From contig NZ_LGED01000012.1 in the NCBI RefSeq assembly GCF_001280085.1, forward strand, positions 1-16,443: 16,443 bases of DNA. Reading direction: 5' to 3'. The number at the start of each line of letters is the position of its first letter. The first letter of the stretch is position 1. The notes beneath the pieces are model-generated. The model searched no databases, was not told where the DNA came from, and saw only the letters and a list, made by a program, of their open reading frames with translations. A program made the position numbers and the translations under genes. Of this stretch, positions 7,231 to 15,192 are shown piece after piece. This DNA is from Saccharothrix sp. NRRL B-16348. GTDB taxonomy: Bacteria; Actinomycetota; Actinomycetes; Mycobacteriales; Pseudonocardiaceae.

Positions 7231-7247
7231 GGGAGCAGTTTGGGAGC
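7231..7247 (+). repeat. Right pair of GGGAGC direct repeats
   Basis: gggagcagtttgggagc repeats the left pair at 7001-7017 with only two differing bases in the spacer and the same 11-base period. It lies about 65 bases beyond the tRNA-Val fragment. Together with the left group it gives the fragment repeat arms on both sides. Confidence 0.5.
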
Positions 7248-7763
7248 AGACCTCCTTTCGGGGCCGCCGCATTTGTGGTCGGATTCGTCTATCTCCGGTG
7301 ATAAAACCGCTGGTCGCGCATCTATGGCCCTGATCAACATCCCAAGTGTCATGGTGAACACTTCGTACGCACCGAAGAGATCGCAGGGTGCGGTTGATTG
7401 CCGTTCGGGTCGGTTGGGGCGACTTGTGCGACGTCTTGCCGGGGTCGGATCGGCTGTCACCGCGTGCCGGTCCGCTTCCTTGTGACCTGGCTGGCGCAGT
7501 CGCTGCCCGAGGGTCGAACACCAGCCACGGGTTGATGCACCAGTGCGGCGATCGCTGTGTGATCGGTCCGATCCGCAGGCGTGGGTTGGTCCGGCGCGCT
7601 ACGGCGGCCTTGTGTCGCAGCGCTGGCAATTGCACATCCTTCGTAGAGTTCTGGCACCCCACAGGGCGAGTCGACCTGATCAACGGCCTGAACGGGAGCC
7701 TCGCCCGTCCCGCAACCACCTGTTCAGCCTGCGCCGTGACCTGCACCATCACGACGAAAGGGC
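7248..7763. other. No recognisable gene
   Basis: Frames are open on both strands, as expected in GC-rich DNA, but none gives a recognisable protein or a start with a convincing ribosome-binding site. A plus-strand stretch near 7590-7780 (RYGGLVSQRWQLHILRRVLA) may be debris of a gene that I cannot identify. The right edge meets the stop codon of the minus-strand secreted-protein fragment at 7764. Confidence 0.4.
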
Positions 7764-8199
7764 TCAGTACGGCAGGACGTATGCGTGGCTCATGTCGGAA
7801 TCGTGGGTGGTGGTCGAGCCGCGCGAGTCGGGGAGCCGGGTGGCCGTCCCCTGGATGCCGGCGGTCTCACCGCCCAGCCACTCGGCCTTGACGTAGGTGT
7901 TGAACCGGGGGACGCAGCCCGGCTCCTTGCTCACGGTAAAGTCGGCCTTGTTGAGCGGCACGTACTTGTGGTGCACCCAGTACGGCACGTCGTGCGTGAC
8001 CGCGACGCTGTCGTCGGTCTTGCAGAGCGTGCCGTCCGACTTCCACTGGTTGACGATGAGCGTGAACTTCACCTTCGACGTCTTGTACTTGTCGCATGGC
8101 GTGCTCGGCCAGCAGATCATCAGCTCGACGTCGCCGACCACGTTGAGACCCTGCGCGGTCGAGGGGAGGTCGAAGTAATCGAGCTCGGGCAGTCGCACC
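7764..8199 (-). pseudogene. Secreted-type protein of unknown function, C-terminal fragment cut by IS-A
   Basis: The minus strand reads VRLPELDYFDLPSTAQGLNV, then ELMICWPSTPCDKYK, KVKFTLIVNQWKSDGTLCK, VPYWVHHKYVPLNKADFTVS and EPGCVPRFNTYVKAEWLGGE, ending HAYVLPY and a TGA. Four cysteines, many aromatic residues and an alternating beta pattern suggest an extracytoplasmic beta-rich protein stabilised by disulfides. The N-terminus, presumably with the signal peptide, is cut off exactly where the IS-A terminal sequence tgtgcttgccgaaaatgtcg begins at 8200. The C-terminus appears intact. I do not recognise the family. Because IS-A copy 2 is frameshifted near its end, this fragment is fused in frame to the transposase in a long artificial reading frame. 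Confidence 0.5.
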
Positions 8200-9181
8200 T
8201 GTGCTTGCCGAAAATGTCGTCCGTGCAGGTCAGGCGGCGTGGTGATACTCGTTGAGGATGCCGCCCAGTCGTTGCCGTCTGTGGATGTCGAGTCGCGTGA
8301 CCGCTGCTCGATGGTCGGCTGTGGCAGCGGTTGTAGCGGTCGGGCGTTGGCGATGCCCTGGTGGGGGCGGTGGGTGTTGTAGAACTGCTCGTACTGGCGT
8401 AGCGCGTGGAGCAGGTGCTGTTGGTTCCAGATGAGGGTGCGGTCGAGGAGTTCGTGACGGCAGCTGTGGATCCGGCGTTCCATGATCGCGTTCATGCGCG
8501 GGATGTGGATTCCGCTGAGAACGACCCTGATACCCGCGTCGGCGAGGACGTCGTCGAATAAGGCGGGGAACTTGCCGTCGTGATCGCGGATCAGGAACCG
8601 TGCGTGTCGGCCTTCGTCTTCGAGGTCCATGACGAGGTTTCTGGCGGCCTGGGTGACCCAGGATGCGGTGGGGTGTGCGGTGGCGCCGACGATGCGGATC
8701 CGGCGGTTGGCGTGCTCGATGACCGCGAGTACGTACAGGCGGGTGCCGTTCAATGTATGGGTCTCGAAGAAGTCGCAGGCCAGGAGTGCGTCGGCCTGTG
8801 AGCGGAGGAAGACCGACCAGGTCGTCGTGGTGCGCTCGGGTGCCGGGTCGACCCCGGCGTCCTGAAGAATCTGCCAGACGGTGGAGGCGGCGACCTTGAC
8901 GCTGAGGACGAGCAGTTCGCCGTGGACGCGGCGGTAACCCCAGGCGGGATTCTCGCGTGCCAAGCGCAGCACCAGGAGCCGGATGGAGCGGATGGTCCGT
9001 GGTCGGCCGGGCCGCTTGGGACGGGATCTGGCTGAGTGGTGGCGGGCGAGAAGGTCTCGGTGCCACCGCAGAATCGTCTCCGGGCGTACCAGTAGGCGGA
9101 GCCGACGAAGCGCATCGACCGGGAGTCGGTGCAGCAGTGCCGCGAGGAACGCTCGGTCGGCGGGGGAGAACCGTGGACGGA
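8200..9181 (-). mobile_element. IS-A copy 2, one end intact, other end truncated
   Basis: The element starts at 8200 with the same terminal sequence as copy 3 (tgtgcttgccgaaaatgtcg) and runs in the same orientation. Homology with copy 3 continues to about 9181 (aaccgtggacgga) and then stops within the N-terminal part of the transposase. The remaining 260 bases, including the other inverted repeat, have been replaced by the response-regulator remnant. With one terminus gone it is not mobile in itself. Confidence 0.85.
8230..9180 (-). pseudogene. IS-A transposase (rve integrase core), N-truncated and frameshifted near its end
   Basis: The minus strand retains RFSPADRAFLAALLHRLP, the helix-turn-helix region, and the catalytic core with CDFFETHTLNGTRLYVLA, LIRDHDGKFPALFDDVL and PRMNAIMERRIHSCRHE. 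All three catalytic acids are in place, followed by YNTHRPHQGIANARPL. After that the frame slips: the genuine ending, RQRLGGILNEYHHAA and TGA at 8230-8232, is found in another frame. One base was lost or gained at about 8300-8330. The N-terminal 50 residues or so are missing. A longer open frame that starts at 9401 is only antisense of the response-regulator remnant and not a real N-terminus. Confidence 0.8.
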
Positions 9182-9472
9182 TGCGCGGATCCTGATGGTG
9201 GACGACGACGCGCGGATCCGCGAACTGTTGGAGAGCACACTGCGGTTCGCCGGCTTCGACGTGACGGTGGCCGGATCCGGATGGGCGTGCCTCGAGCTGG
9301 TGCGGCTGCGATCTCGGCAGGTGCACGTGCCGGTCGTGTTCCTGACCGCACGGACGGGCCACCTCGGAGGTCATGCGGACCGGGGACTTCGCGCTGGACA
9401 CCTCGACGCACGTCGTGATGGAGGCGGGCGGTGATTGAGCTATCGCCGACCGAGTTCCGGCTGCTGGAGACC
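9182..9472 (+). pseudogene. OmpR/PhoB-type response regulator remnant
   Basis: Immediately after the truncated IS-A end the plus strand reads DARILMVDDDARIRELLEST, then LRFAGFDVTVAGSG. This is the start of a receiver domain with its acidic metal-binding residues. It skips straight to VPVVFLTARTG, the strand bearing the conserved Thr. The part with the phosphorylated aspartate (normally D..MP.xDG) has been deleted. Next, in a different frame, comes VMRTGDFALDTSTHVVMEAG. Then, one base shifted again, VIELSPTEFRLLE, which is the beginning of the winged-helix effector domain of this family. The recognition helix is absent. It can neither be phosphorylated nor bind DNA. No kinase gene is nearby. 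Confidence 0.7.
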
Positions 9473-9666
9473 GTGTTCACTGCCGCCACGCTGACCGGAG
9501 CAGATCTGCGCGAGACCCGCCGGGACCACGTCAACCTCACCCGCACGAGCCTTCAGACCACCCGCCTCGAAGAGCCGTGGTGAACGAGACCACAATCGCC
9601 GACCGAAGCCTACGCGACGCCGACCTCACCGGTGAGTTCCTCCGCCACTGCCGCACACAGACCTGA
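9473..9666 (+). pseudogene. Pentapeptide-repeat protein debris
   Basis: Joined in frame to the response-regulator tail, the plus strand gives VFTAATLTGADLRETRRD, then HVNLTRTSLQTTRLEEPW and a stop at 9581-9583. A second frame overlapping that stop (GTG 9580) gives TIADRSLRDADLTGEF and stops at 9664-9666. The A(D/N)LxxAxL-like spacing (ATLTGADLRET, RSLRDADLTGEF) is that of pentapeptide repeats, which form a right-handed beta helix. Only a few coils remain. The gene identity and role cannot be determined. Confidence 0.5.
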
Positions 9667-10192
9667 CCAGCGCGAACACCGACCTGTGGAGCGCCAGAAG
9701 TCGGCCGCCGCCTTCTGACCTGGGTTAGGCGGTGGGTTCCTACTCGTTGATCAGGCTGCCGAGTGGCGACGCTCCTGGTGCGGGCGGGCAAGGAGACCGG
9801 GTCGATCCGGAGCACCGACGGGCGTGTTGTGGCACCACCGGAACGACTCCAGCACACCGCTACCGGGGATGGCCACCGTCCACCGGTCGGCCGTCGGCCC
9901 GCAGTCGACCTACCCGTGCACGAGAGCCTTCGCCACGGCCCATCCCCGTGTCGTCTTTGCTCCGCTCGTATCGGTGCAGAACAGCTGACCAGGCGATTGT
10001 TGTCCTCAGGTGTGGGCGTGGTGTGTGAGCGGCCGATGCTCTGCACCACGGAGGGCATCCCGCAGGACAGGGGGACGCGACGCACCGATTGACGTGACGA
10101 GGGGTATCGGTGCGTAGCCCGGGATGCTCTCCGGTTCGTGTTGAAGTCGTGGCATCACGCATGCCGCGATGATGAACCGAGAGGAGACGGAC
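9667..10192. other. No recognisable gene; upstream region of the small secreted protein
   Basis: Open frames exist on both strands but none has a convincing start or a recognisable product. The final 100 bases probably hold the promoter of the gene at 10193. TTGACG at 10089-10094 is a fair -35 match, but no good -10 follows at the right distance. Confidence 0.4.
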
Positions 10193-10531
10193 GTGAACAT
10201 CTGGACCAGGGCAGGGGTCACCGCAGCCGCAGTCGCGGCGGTCGGTGCCGGGATGAGCGTGCCTGCGATGGCGGAAACGGGATCGGCTTCCGGGTCACCG
10301 ACCGTCATGGCGGGCTCGACGACTCAGAGCAGGAATGGCCTCACCTGCAACAACCAGTGGTTCACCACGCTGGGTAAGACGAACTGCACCGGCAACAGCG
10401 GCCAGAGGTGGAGGTTGAAGCTCACCTGCCAGTTCCAGGGCGACATCCTCGGAACCTGGCAGACGGGCGCCGGCAGCGACCAGAACGAGTGCACCGTCAG
10501 GGTCACCGGCGCCAGCGTGCAGTGGGGATGA
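10193..10531 (+). CDS. Small secreted protein with four cysteines, unknown function
   Basis: GTG at 10193 is preceded by GAGGAG (10181-10186) at good spacing, which makes it a better start than the in-frame ATG at 10169. The N-terminus MNIWTRAGVTAAAVAAVGAG, then MSVPAMA, is a clear Sec signal peptide with an AxA cleavage site before ETGS. The mature part is about 85 residues and includes GLTCNNQWFTTLGKTNC, RWRLKLTCQFQGDILGTWQT and QNECTVRVTGASVQWG. Four cysteines suggest two disulfides in a small beta-rich domain. Similar small exported proteins of unknown role occur in Streptomyces and relatives. The next gene, 190 bases downstream, encodes a large regulator, but an intervening hairpin makes a shared transcript uncertain. 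No enzymatic motif is present. Confidence 0.72.
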   Translation: MNIWTRAGVTAAAVAAVGAGMSVPAMAETGSASGSPTVMAGSTTQSRNGLTCNNQWFTTLGKTNCTGNSGQRWRLKLTCQFQGDILGTWQTGAGSDQNECTVRVTGASVQWG

Positions 10532-10597
10532 CCTCGTCCGGATTCTCCAGGATCGGCATCCACGAGTGTTCCGGTGGCGACCGCCGCTGAGCACTCG

Positions 10598-10644
10598 GCG
10601 CGGGTGGCTGCGATCGCAGGTCTGCATCGCGGCCACCCCGCGCC
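10598..10644 (+). terminator. Hairpin between the secreted protein and the SARP regulator
   Basis: ggcgcgggtggc (10598-10609) pairs with ggccaccccgcgcc (10631-10644) with one bulged base, giving a stem of about 11 GC-rich pairs. It begins 67 bases after the stop codon of the secreted-protein gene. No T tract follows, which is usual for actinomycete terminators. It could end or attenuate the upstream transcript before the regulator gene. Confidence 0.45.
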
Positions 10645-10720
10645 CGGATCAGCCACGGCGATTTCCCGGCAGGCGGTGGCATCGTGATGACGGCAGGAGT
10701 AAGGAGGACGACGGAGGTGA

Positions 10721-13603
10721 GTGGTGGGAGTGGAGTTCCGTCTGCTCGGGCAGGTCGAGACGTGGATCGACGGTCTACCGGTGGACGTCGGCCATTCCCG
10801 GCAGCGGTGTGTGTTAGCGGTGTTGCTGATGGAGCTCAACCGGGTGGTCACCGTCGAGCAGTTGCTCGACCGGGTGTGGGGGGAGTCGCCGCCGTATCGG
10901 GCCAGGCAGGTGCTCAGCAATTACATCTCCCGCCTGCGTCACCTGGGCTCCACCGACGGGAAGACCCCGGTCGGGATGACGATTCAGCGACGTGGTGGCG
11001 GCTATGTCCTGCCGGCCGATCCGGACGATGTCGATGTGCACCGGTTTCGACGTCTGGTGATGGAAGCCGGTGCCGAGACCGACGGGACGCGTGCTGCAAC
11101 GCTGTGGCGACGCGCATCGGAGTTGTGGAGAGGGGAGGCCTTCGCGGGTCTGGACACCCCGTGGATCGCCGCCGTCCGCGAAGGTTTGGCGCGCGAAAGG
11201 CTTGCCGCGGACACCGAACGGGTCGATCTCGCGTTGCGGTTGGGGCAGCACAGCATCCTGGTGCCCGAACTGGCCGCCCGCACTGCGGAGCACCCGTTGG
11301 ACGAGCAGGTAGCCGGGCAGTACCTGCTTGCGCTGCACCGCAGTGGCCGACAAGCCGAAGCCTTGACCCACTACGGACGGGTGCGCAACCGGTTGCGCGA
11401 CGAGCTCGGGGTCGATCCGGGTTCCGCGCTGCGGGACCTGCACCAGCGAATCCTCCGTGACGATGCCGCACCCGTCGTTCCGACGACGTTGCCCGCCCCG
11501 GTGCCCCGGCAGTTGCTCGCCCCGCCGAAGTCGTTCGTCGGGCGGGCCGAGTACTTGGCTCGTCTCGATCAAGCGTTGACCGACCCACCCGACGGCAGCG
11601 GTGCGGTTCGCCCGGGAATCGCCGTTCCGGACCTGCAGGCTGCAAAGTCCTCGATCGGCGTGATCGGTGGAATCGGTGGGATCGGCAAGACGTGGCTGGC
11701 ACTGACCTGGGCACACCACCATCTCAACCGTTTCCCGGACGGGCAGTTGTTCGTCGACCTGCGTGGTTTCAGCCCGGACGGCGCGCCAATGGATCCGATG
11801 GTGGCGGTGCGCGGGTTCCTCGACGCCCTGGGTGTGCGCTCCGATCGCGTGCCGGTCGACCCGCACGCCCGAGCCGGCCTGTTCCGCAGCCTCGTGGCCG
11901 ACAAGAAGATGCTCATCCTGCTGGACAACGCCGCCGACACCGACCAGGTCACCCCGCTGCTGCCCGGCACGGACACCTGCACCGTGCTGATCACCAGCCG
12001 TAGTCGGCTACCCGGCCTAACCGCCACGCACAGCGCACACCACATCAACCTCGACATCCTCACAGACGACGAATCCCGGGCCCTGCTCACCCACCGACTG
12101 GGCAACCGACGGGTCGAGGCCGAACCCGGGACGGTGACCGACCTGGTCGAATCGTGCGGCGGACTGCCCCTCGCCCTGGGCATCATCGCCGGGCGGGCCC
12201 ACACCAGTCCCGAAGTGCCGCTGAGCGAGTTCGCCGCCGAACTGCGCAACCTGCGCCTGAGCGCACTGGCCGGTGACGACACGGTCGCAAACCTGCCCGC
12301 CGTGCTGTCGTGGTCGTACCGTGCGTTGACCGCGGAGCAGCGGTCCCTGTTCGGTCTGCTGGGCATCGCACCCGGCCTCGCCACAGGAGTGCACGCCGCC
12401 ACCGCCCTGAGCGGTCTGTCCCCGGCGCGGCTCCGCGAGGCGCTACGGGCGCTGGAGGACAGCTCGCTGCTGGCCCGCGACCGTCAAGGCCGTTACCGGA
12501 TGCACGACCTGGTGCGCGGCTTCGCCGTCAGCATGGCCCACCGCGACCTGACCGGGGACGTGCGTGAGGCGGCGTTGCGGCGTGCGGTCGACTTCTACCT
12601 GCACACCGCCCATGTCGCGGACCGGCTCCTGCACCCGCACCGCACGCCTGTCCACGATTCGGAACCGGGCGCCCACACCCTGCTGCTGCCCGACGCCCCG
12701 GCCGCGGCCACCTGGTTCCGCACCGAGCACACCTGCGTCTTGGCGGCGCACCACATCGCCGCCCACCACGGCTGGCACCGCCCCACCTGGCGACTGGCCT
12801 GGGCGTTGAACACCTTCTACCGTCGATCGGGGGAACACCACCGCTTGGTCGTGATGTGGCAGACCGCGCTGCGAGCCGCCGAACAGCTCCGCGACCCCGC
12901 AGCGCTGAGCATCGCCCACCGGTCCCTCGGATGCGCCCATGCCGAACTCGGACACCACACCGACGCCCTCGCTCATCTGGCCCAGGCGGTGAACCTGGCC
13001 TGGGACCACGAAGATCATGCCAATCACGCCCTTGCCCAGGAAGCAATGGCGAGGACATTGGGGGAGTTCGGGCAGCACCAGGCGGCACTCTCGACCGCGA
13101 TTCATGCCCGTGAGTGCTTCCGCAGCCTCTCCCACCCCATAGGGGAAGCGCGGGCGCTCAACGACATCGGCTGGTTCGCCGCCAACCTCGGCAGGTACCA
13201 GCAGGCACGCACGCACTGCGGCAACGCACTGGTCATGCACCGACGCCACAACAACCCGGAAGGCGAAGCCAGAACCTTCTACAACCTCGGCCACATCGAC
13301 CACCTCACCGACAACCACGTTCAAGCCGTCCGCCACCACCAGCAGGCCCTGCTCCTGTTCCGCGAACTCGGCGACCTCCACGCACAGGCACAGACCCTCG
13401 ACGTGCTGGGCTGCTCGCACACCGCACTCGACCAGGACCAGGAAGCCGAAGCCGTCTGGCAGGAGGCCATGCAGCTGTACCGTGCCCAGCAACGCACCGA
13501 TGACGCCGACCGGATCGAACACAGCCTGCAAGCATCGAGCGCACCGCACACCAAGAACACAATCCGCTGTTGCCACAAGAATGCGGAGCCAGGTCCGTCC
13601 TAG
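10721..13603 (+). CDS. AfsR/SARP-family transcriptional regulator with NB-ARC and TPR domains
   Basis: The product has about 960 residues, close to AfsR in length. Residues 3-90 form the SARP winged-helix DNA-binding domain (VEFRLLGQVETWIDG, RQRCVLAVLLMELNRVVTVE, YISRLRHL). Residues 100-250 form the bacterial transcriptional activation domain (WRGEAFAGLD, ELGVDPGSALRDLHQRIL). An NB-ARC ATPase follows: P-loop GGIGGIGKTW with Lys323, Walker B LILLDNAAD with Asp402, the sensor-like VLITSRSRL, and GLPLA at 481-485. TPR-like helices fill about 725-945. Such proteins activate antibiotic or secondary-metabolite operons in response to nucleotide or protein signals. GGAGG at 10713-10717 fits GTG 10724 or 10730 as well as 10721, so the start is uncertain by three codons. 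All motifs are intact although the gene sits among IS debris. No biosynthetic genes are seen here, so its target is unknown. Confidence 0.92.
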   Translation: MVGVEFRLLGQVETWIDGLPVDVGHSRQRCVLAVLLMELNRVVTVEQLLDRVWGESPPYRARQVLSNYISRLRHLGSTDGKTPVGMTIQRRGGGYVLPADPDDVDVHRFRRLVMEAGAETDGTRAATLWRRASELWRGEAFAGLDTPWIAAVREGLARERLAADTERVDLALRLGQHSILVPELAARTAEHPLDEQVAGQYLLALHRSGRQAEALTHYGRVRNRLRDELGVDPGSALRDLHQRILRDDAAPVVPTTLPAPVPRQLLAPPKSFVGRAEYLARLDQALTDPPDGSGAVRPGIAVPDLQAAKSSIGVIGGIGGIGKTWLALTWAHHHLNRFPDGQLFVDLRGFSPDGAPMDPMVAVRGFLDALGVRSDRVPVDPHARAGLFRSLVADKKMLILLDNAADTDQVTPLLPGTDTCTVLITSRSRLPGLTATHSAHHINLDILTDDESRALLTHRLGNRRVEAEPGTVTDLVESCGGLPLALGIIAGRAHTSPEVPLSEFAAELRNLRLSALAGDDTVANLPAVLSWSYRALTAEQRSLFGLLGIAPGLATGVHAATALSGLSPARLREALRALEDSSLLARDRQGRYRMHDLVRGFAVSMAHRDLTGDVREAALRRAVDFYLHTAHVADRLLHPHRTPVHDSEPGAHTLLLPDAPAAATWFRTEHTCVLAAHHIAAHHGWHRPTWRLAWALNTFYRRSGEHHRLVVMWQTALRAAEQLRDPAALSIAHRSLGCAHAELGHHTDALAHLAQAVNLAWDHEDHANHALAQEAMARTLGEFGQHQAALSTAIHARECFRSLSHPIGEARALNDIGWFAANLGRYQQARTHCGNALVMHRRHNNPEGEARTFYNLGHIDHLTDNHVQAVRHHQQALLLFRELGDLHAQAQTLDVLGCSHTALDQDQEAEAVWQEAMQLYRAQQRTDDADRIEHSLQASSAPHTKNTIRCCHKNAEPGPS

Positions 13604-13605
13604 AA

Positions 13606-13656
13606 GATCTGTCAATCTCGAGCGGCTCTGGTTCGTAGTCGGTGGTGACGTCGAGT
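13606..13656 (+). mobile_element. ISL3-like element, left terminal part (interrupted copy 2)
   Basis: Three bases after the stop of the SARP gene the sequence runs tctgtcaatctcgagcgg, then ctctggttcgtagtcggt and ggtgacgtcgagt. It matches the leader of the ISL3-like element at 3974-4052 read on the opposite strand. It breaks off at the IS256-family element and continues at 15045. Direction is plus, opposite to the copy near 4000. Confidence 0.6.
13649..13656. repeat. Target-site duplication, left copy (cgtcgagt)
   Basis: The 8 bases cgtcgagt directly before the IS256 left end are repeated exactly at 15037-15044, directly after its right end. IS256-family elements generate 8-9 bp duplications. 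Removing the element and one copy restores the leader of the ISL3-like element. Confidence 0.88.
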
Positions 13657-15036
13657 GGGTCTGTCAAACGAGCGGTGTAACTCGGGTTGAAGTGGGTTAC
13701 TTGCGTCCGGCGGCCAGGCGGCCGTCGAAGGCGATCTCGAAGGCGTTGAGGGCGGGCTTCCAGCGGATCATCCAGCGTTTGCGGCCGGTGCCGGTCGGGT
13801 CCAGGCTCATCACCGCGAGGTAGACGCACTTGAGCGCGGCCTGCTCGTTGGGGAAATGGCCTCGGGCCTTGACCGCGCGGCGGATGCGGGCGTTGACGGA
13901 CTCGATGGCGTTGGTCGAGCAGATCACCCGCCGGATCTCGACGTCGAAGGCCAGGAACGGCACGAACTCGGCCCAGGCGTTGTCCCAGAGCCGGACGATC
14001 GCCGGATAGCGGACGCCCCAGGCGTCGGTGAACTCGGCGAACCGCTCCTTCGCCGCGGCCTCGGTCGGAGCGGTGTAGACCGGCTTGAGGGCCTTGGCGA
14101 TGGCGTCCCAGTGCTGACGGCCGGCGTAGCGGAAGCTGTTGCGCAGCAGGTGCACGATGCAGGTCTGCACGACCGTGCGCGGCCAGACGGTGGTGACCGC
14201 GTCGGGCAGGCCGGTCAGCCCGTCGCAGACCAGCATGAGCACATCGGCCACGCCGCGGTTGCGCAGCTCGGTGAGCACATGCAGCCAGTACTTCGCGCCC
14301 TCGCCGCCGTCCCCGGCCCACAGGCCGAGAATGTCGCGGTGGCCCTCGGTGGTCACGGCCATCGCCATGTAGATCGGCCTGTTGGCCACCTGGCCGTCGC
14401 GGATCTTGACGTGGATCGCGTCGATGAACACCACCGGATAGACCGGGTCAAGCGGCCGGTTCTGCCACTCGACCATGCCCTCGACCACCTTGTCGGTGAT
14501 CGTGGAGATCGTCTGCCGGGACACGTCGGCGCCATAGACCTCGGCCAGGTGCGCGGAGATCTCCCCGGTGGTCAGGCCCTTGGCGGACAGCGAGATGACC
14601 ATCTCGTCCACGCCGGTCAGGCGCTTCTGCCGCTTGGTCACGATCCGCGGCTCGAACTCGGCGTTGCGGTCACGCGGCACGTCGATCTCCACCGGCCCGA
14701 CATCGGTGAGCACGGTCTTCGAGCGGACGCCGTTGCGCGAGTTCCCGGTCCCACGACCGGCCGGGTCGTGCTTGTCGTAGCCCAGGTGGTCGGTGATCTC
14801 GCCTTCCAGCGCCGACTCCAGCAGCCGCTTGGTCAACTGCTGGAGCACCCCGCCCTCACCGGTGAGCTTCAGGCCACCGGCGCGGGCCCGGCTGACCAGC
14901 TGGTCGACCAACTGCTCATCAGGCCCTCCAGGGCGGTCTCGGGCTTGGCGTCCTCGGCGTTCTCCACGCCGGACATCATCTCGGTCATCAGGTGCGCATC
15001 CTTGATCAGGAGTTACACCGCTCGTTTTACAGTCCC
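13657..15036 (-). mobile_element. Complete IS256-family insertion sequence, 1380 bp
   Basis: The ends are near-perfect inverted repeats. The left end is gggtctgtcaaacgagcggt then gtaactc. The right end, read inward, is gggactgtaaaacgagcggt then gtaactc, with two mismatches in 27 bases. Exact 8-bp target duplications flank it. One transposase gene on the minus strand fills the interior. The element lies inside the leader of an ISL3-like element. Intact ends and duplication indicate a fairly recent, simple insertion. Confidence 0.93.
13697..14988 (-). pseudogene. IS256-family (Mutator-type) transposase with one frameshift near the N-terminus
   Basis: ATG at 14988 opens MTEMMSGVENAEDAKPETAL, then EGL. 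After that the true continuation, DEQLVDQLVSRARAGG and onward, is found one base shifted: a single base is missing near 14917-14925 (ggcctgatgag where ggcctggatgag is expected). The rest is one open frame to TAA at 13697. It has the Mutator-type catalytic core: VVFIDAIHVKIRDG (first Asp), LMLVCDGLTGLPDAV (second Asp), CIVHLLRNSFRY, and STNAIESVNARIRRAVKARG (Glu). The C-terminus is of normal length. A shorter product could start internally but would lack the N-terminal DNA-binding region. In databases the same start and core normally occur as one uninterrupted protein of about 415 residues, so either the copy is newly inactivated or the base is a sequencing error. Confidence 0.88.
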
Positions 15037-15044
15037 CGTCGAGT
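15037..15044. repeat. Target-site duplication, right copy (cgtcgagt)
   Basis: Exact repeat of 13649-13656, directly abutting the right end of the IS256-family element. Confidence 0.88.
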
Positions 15045-15162
15045 AGCTGGCCTAGCTCATGATCTTGTAGTGGATGTCGATTCCCCTGTGGACTGTGTCT
15101 TCCGGGCTGCGCGCTGGTCATCGAGGGGCATGGCGAAGCCAGCGGCATGGTCGTGGTCACGT
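15045..15162 (+). pseudogene. ISL3-like element, leader and transposase start (interrupted copy 2)
   Basis: After the IS256 element the ISL3 leader resumes as agctggcctagctcatgatc, then ttgtagtggatgtcgatt. It runs into a transposase start, ATG at 15074 (MSIPLWTVSS), aligned with MSTLLWGRCF of the other copy, and ends within the equivalent of GGMVVVTAS (ggcatggtcgtggtcacg). Small indels disturb the frame. At 15163 the sequence is replaced by the terminal repeat of IS-A copy 3. The remainder of the ISL3 element may lie beyond the right edge of the window. Confidence 0.65.
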
Positions 15163-15192
15163 TGTGCTTGCCGAAAATGTCGTCCGTGCTGG

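Noticed and set aside
782..9181. Composite transposon bounded by IS-A copies 1 and 2
   Set aside because: Copy 1 has lost both ends and copy 2 one end. There are no matching target duplications, so the enclosed region cannot be shown to move as a unit.
9537..10085. Minus-strand 182-codon frame between the pentapeptide debris and the secreted protein
   Set aside because: Low-complexity, Arg/Ser/Pro-rich translation typical of non-coding GC-rich DNA, overlapping recognisable debris on the other strand.
10089..10118. TTGACG as -35 of a promoter for the small secreted protein
   Set aside because: No acceptable -10 hexamer lies 16-19 bases downstream.
12443..13615. Long minus-strand open frame (390 codons) across the 3' part of the regulator gene
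   Set aside because: It is the antisense of the TPR region. The plus frame has clear SARP/NB-ARC/TPR motifs, and the minus translation has no recognisable domain.
13856..15046. Plus-strand open frame (396 codons) across the IS256 element
   Set aside because: Antisense shadow of the Mutator-type transposase, caused by GC-rich third positions. It crosses the inverted repeat and the target duplication.
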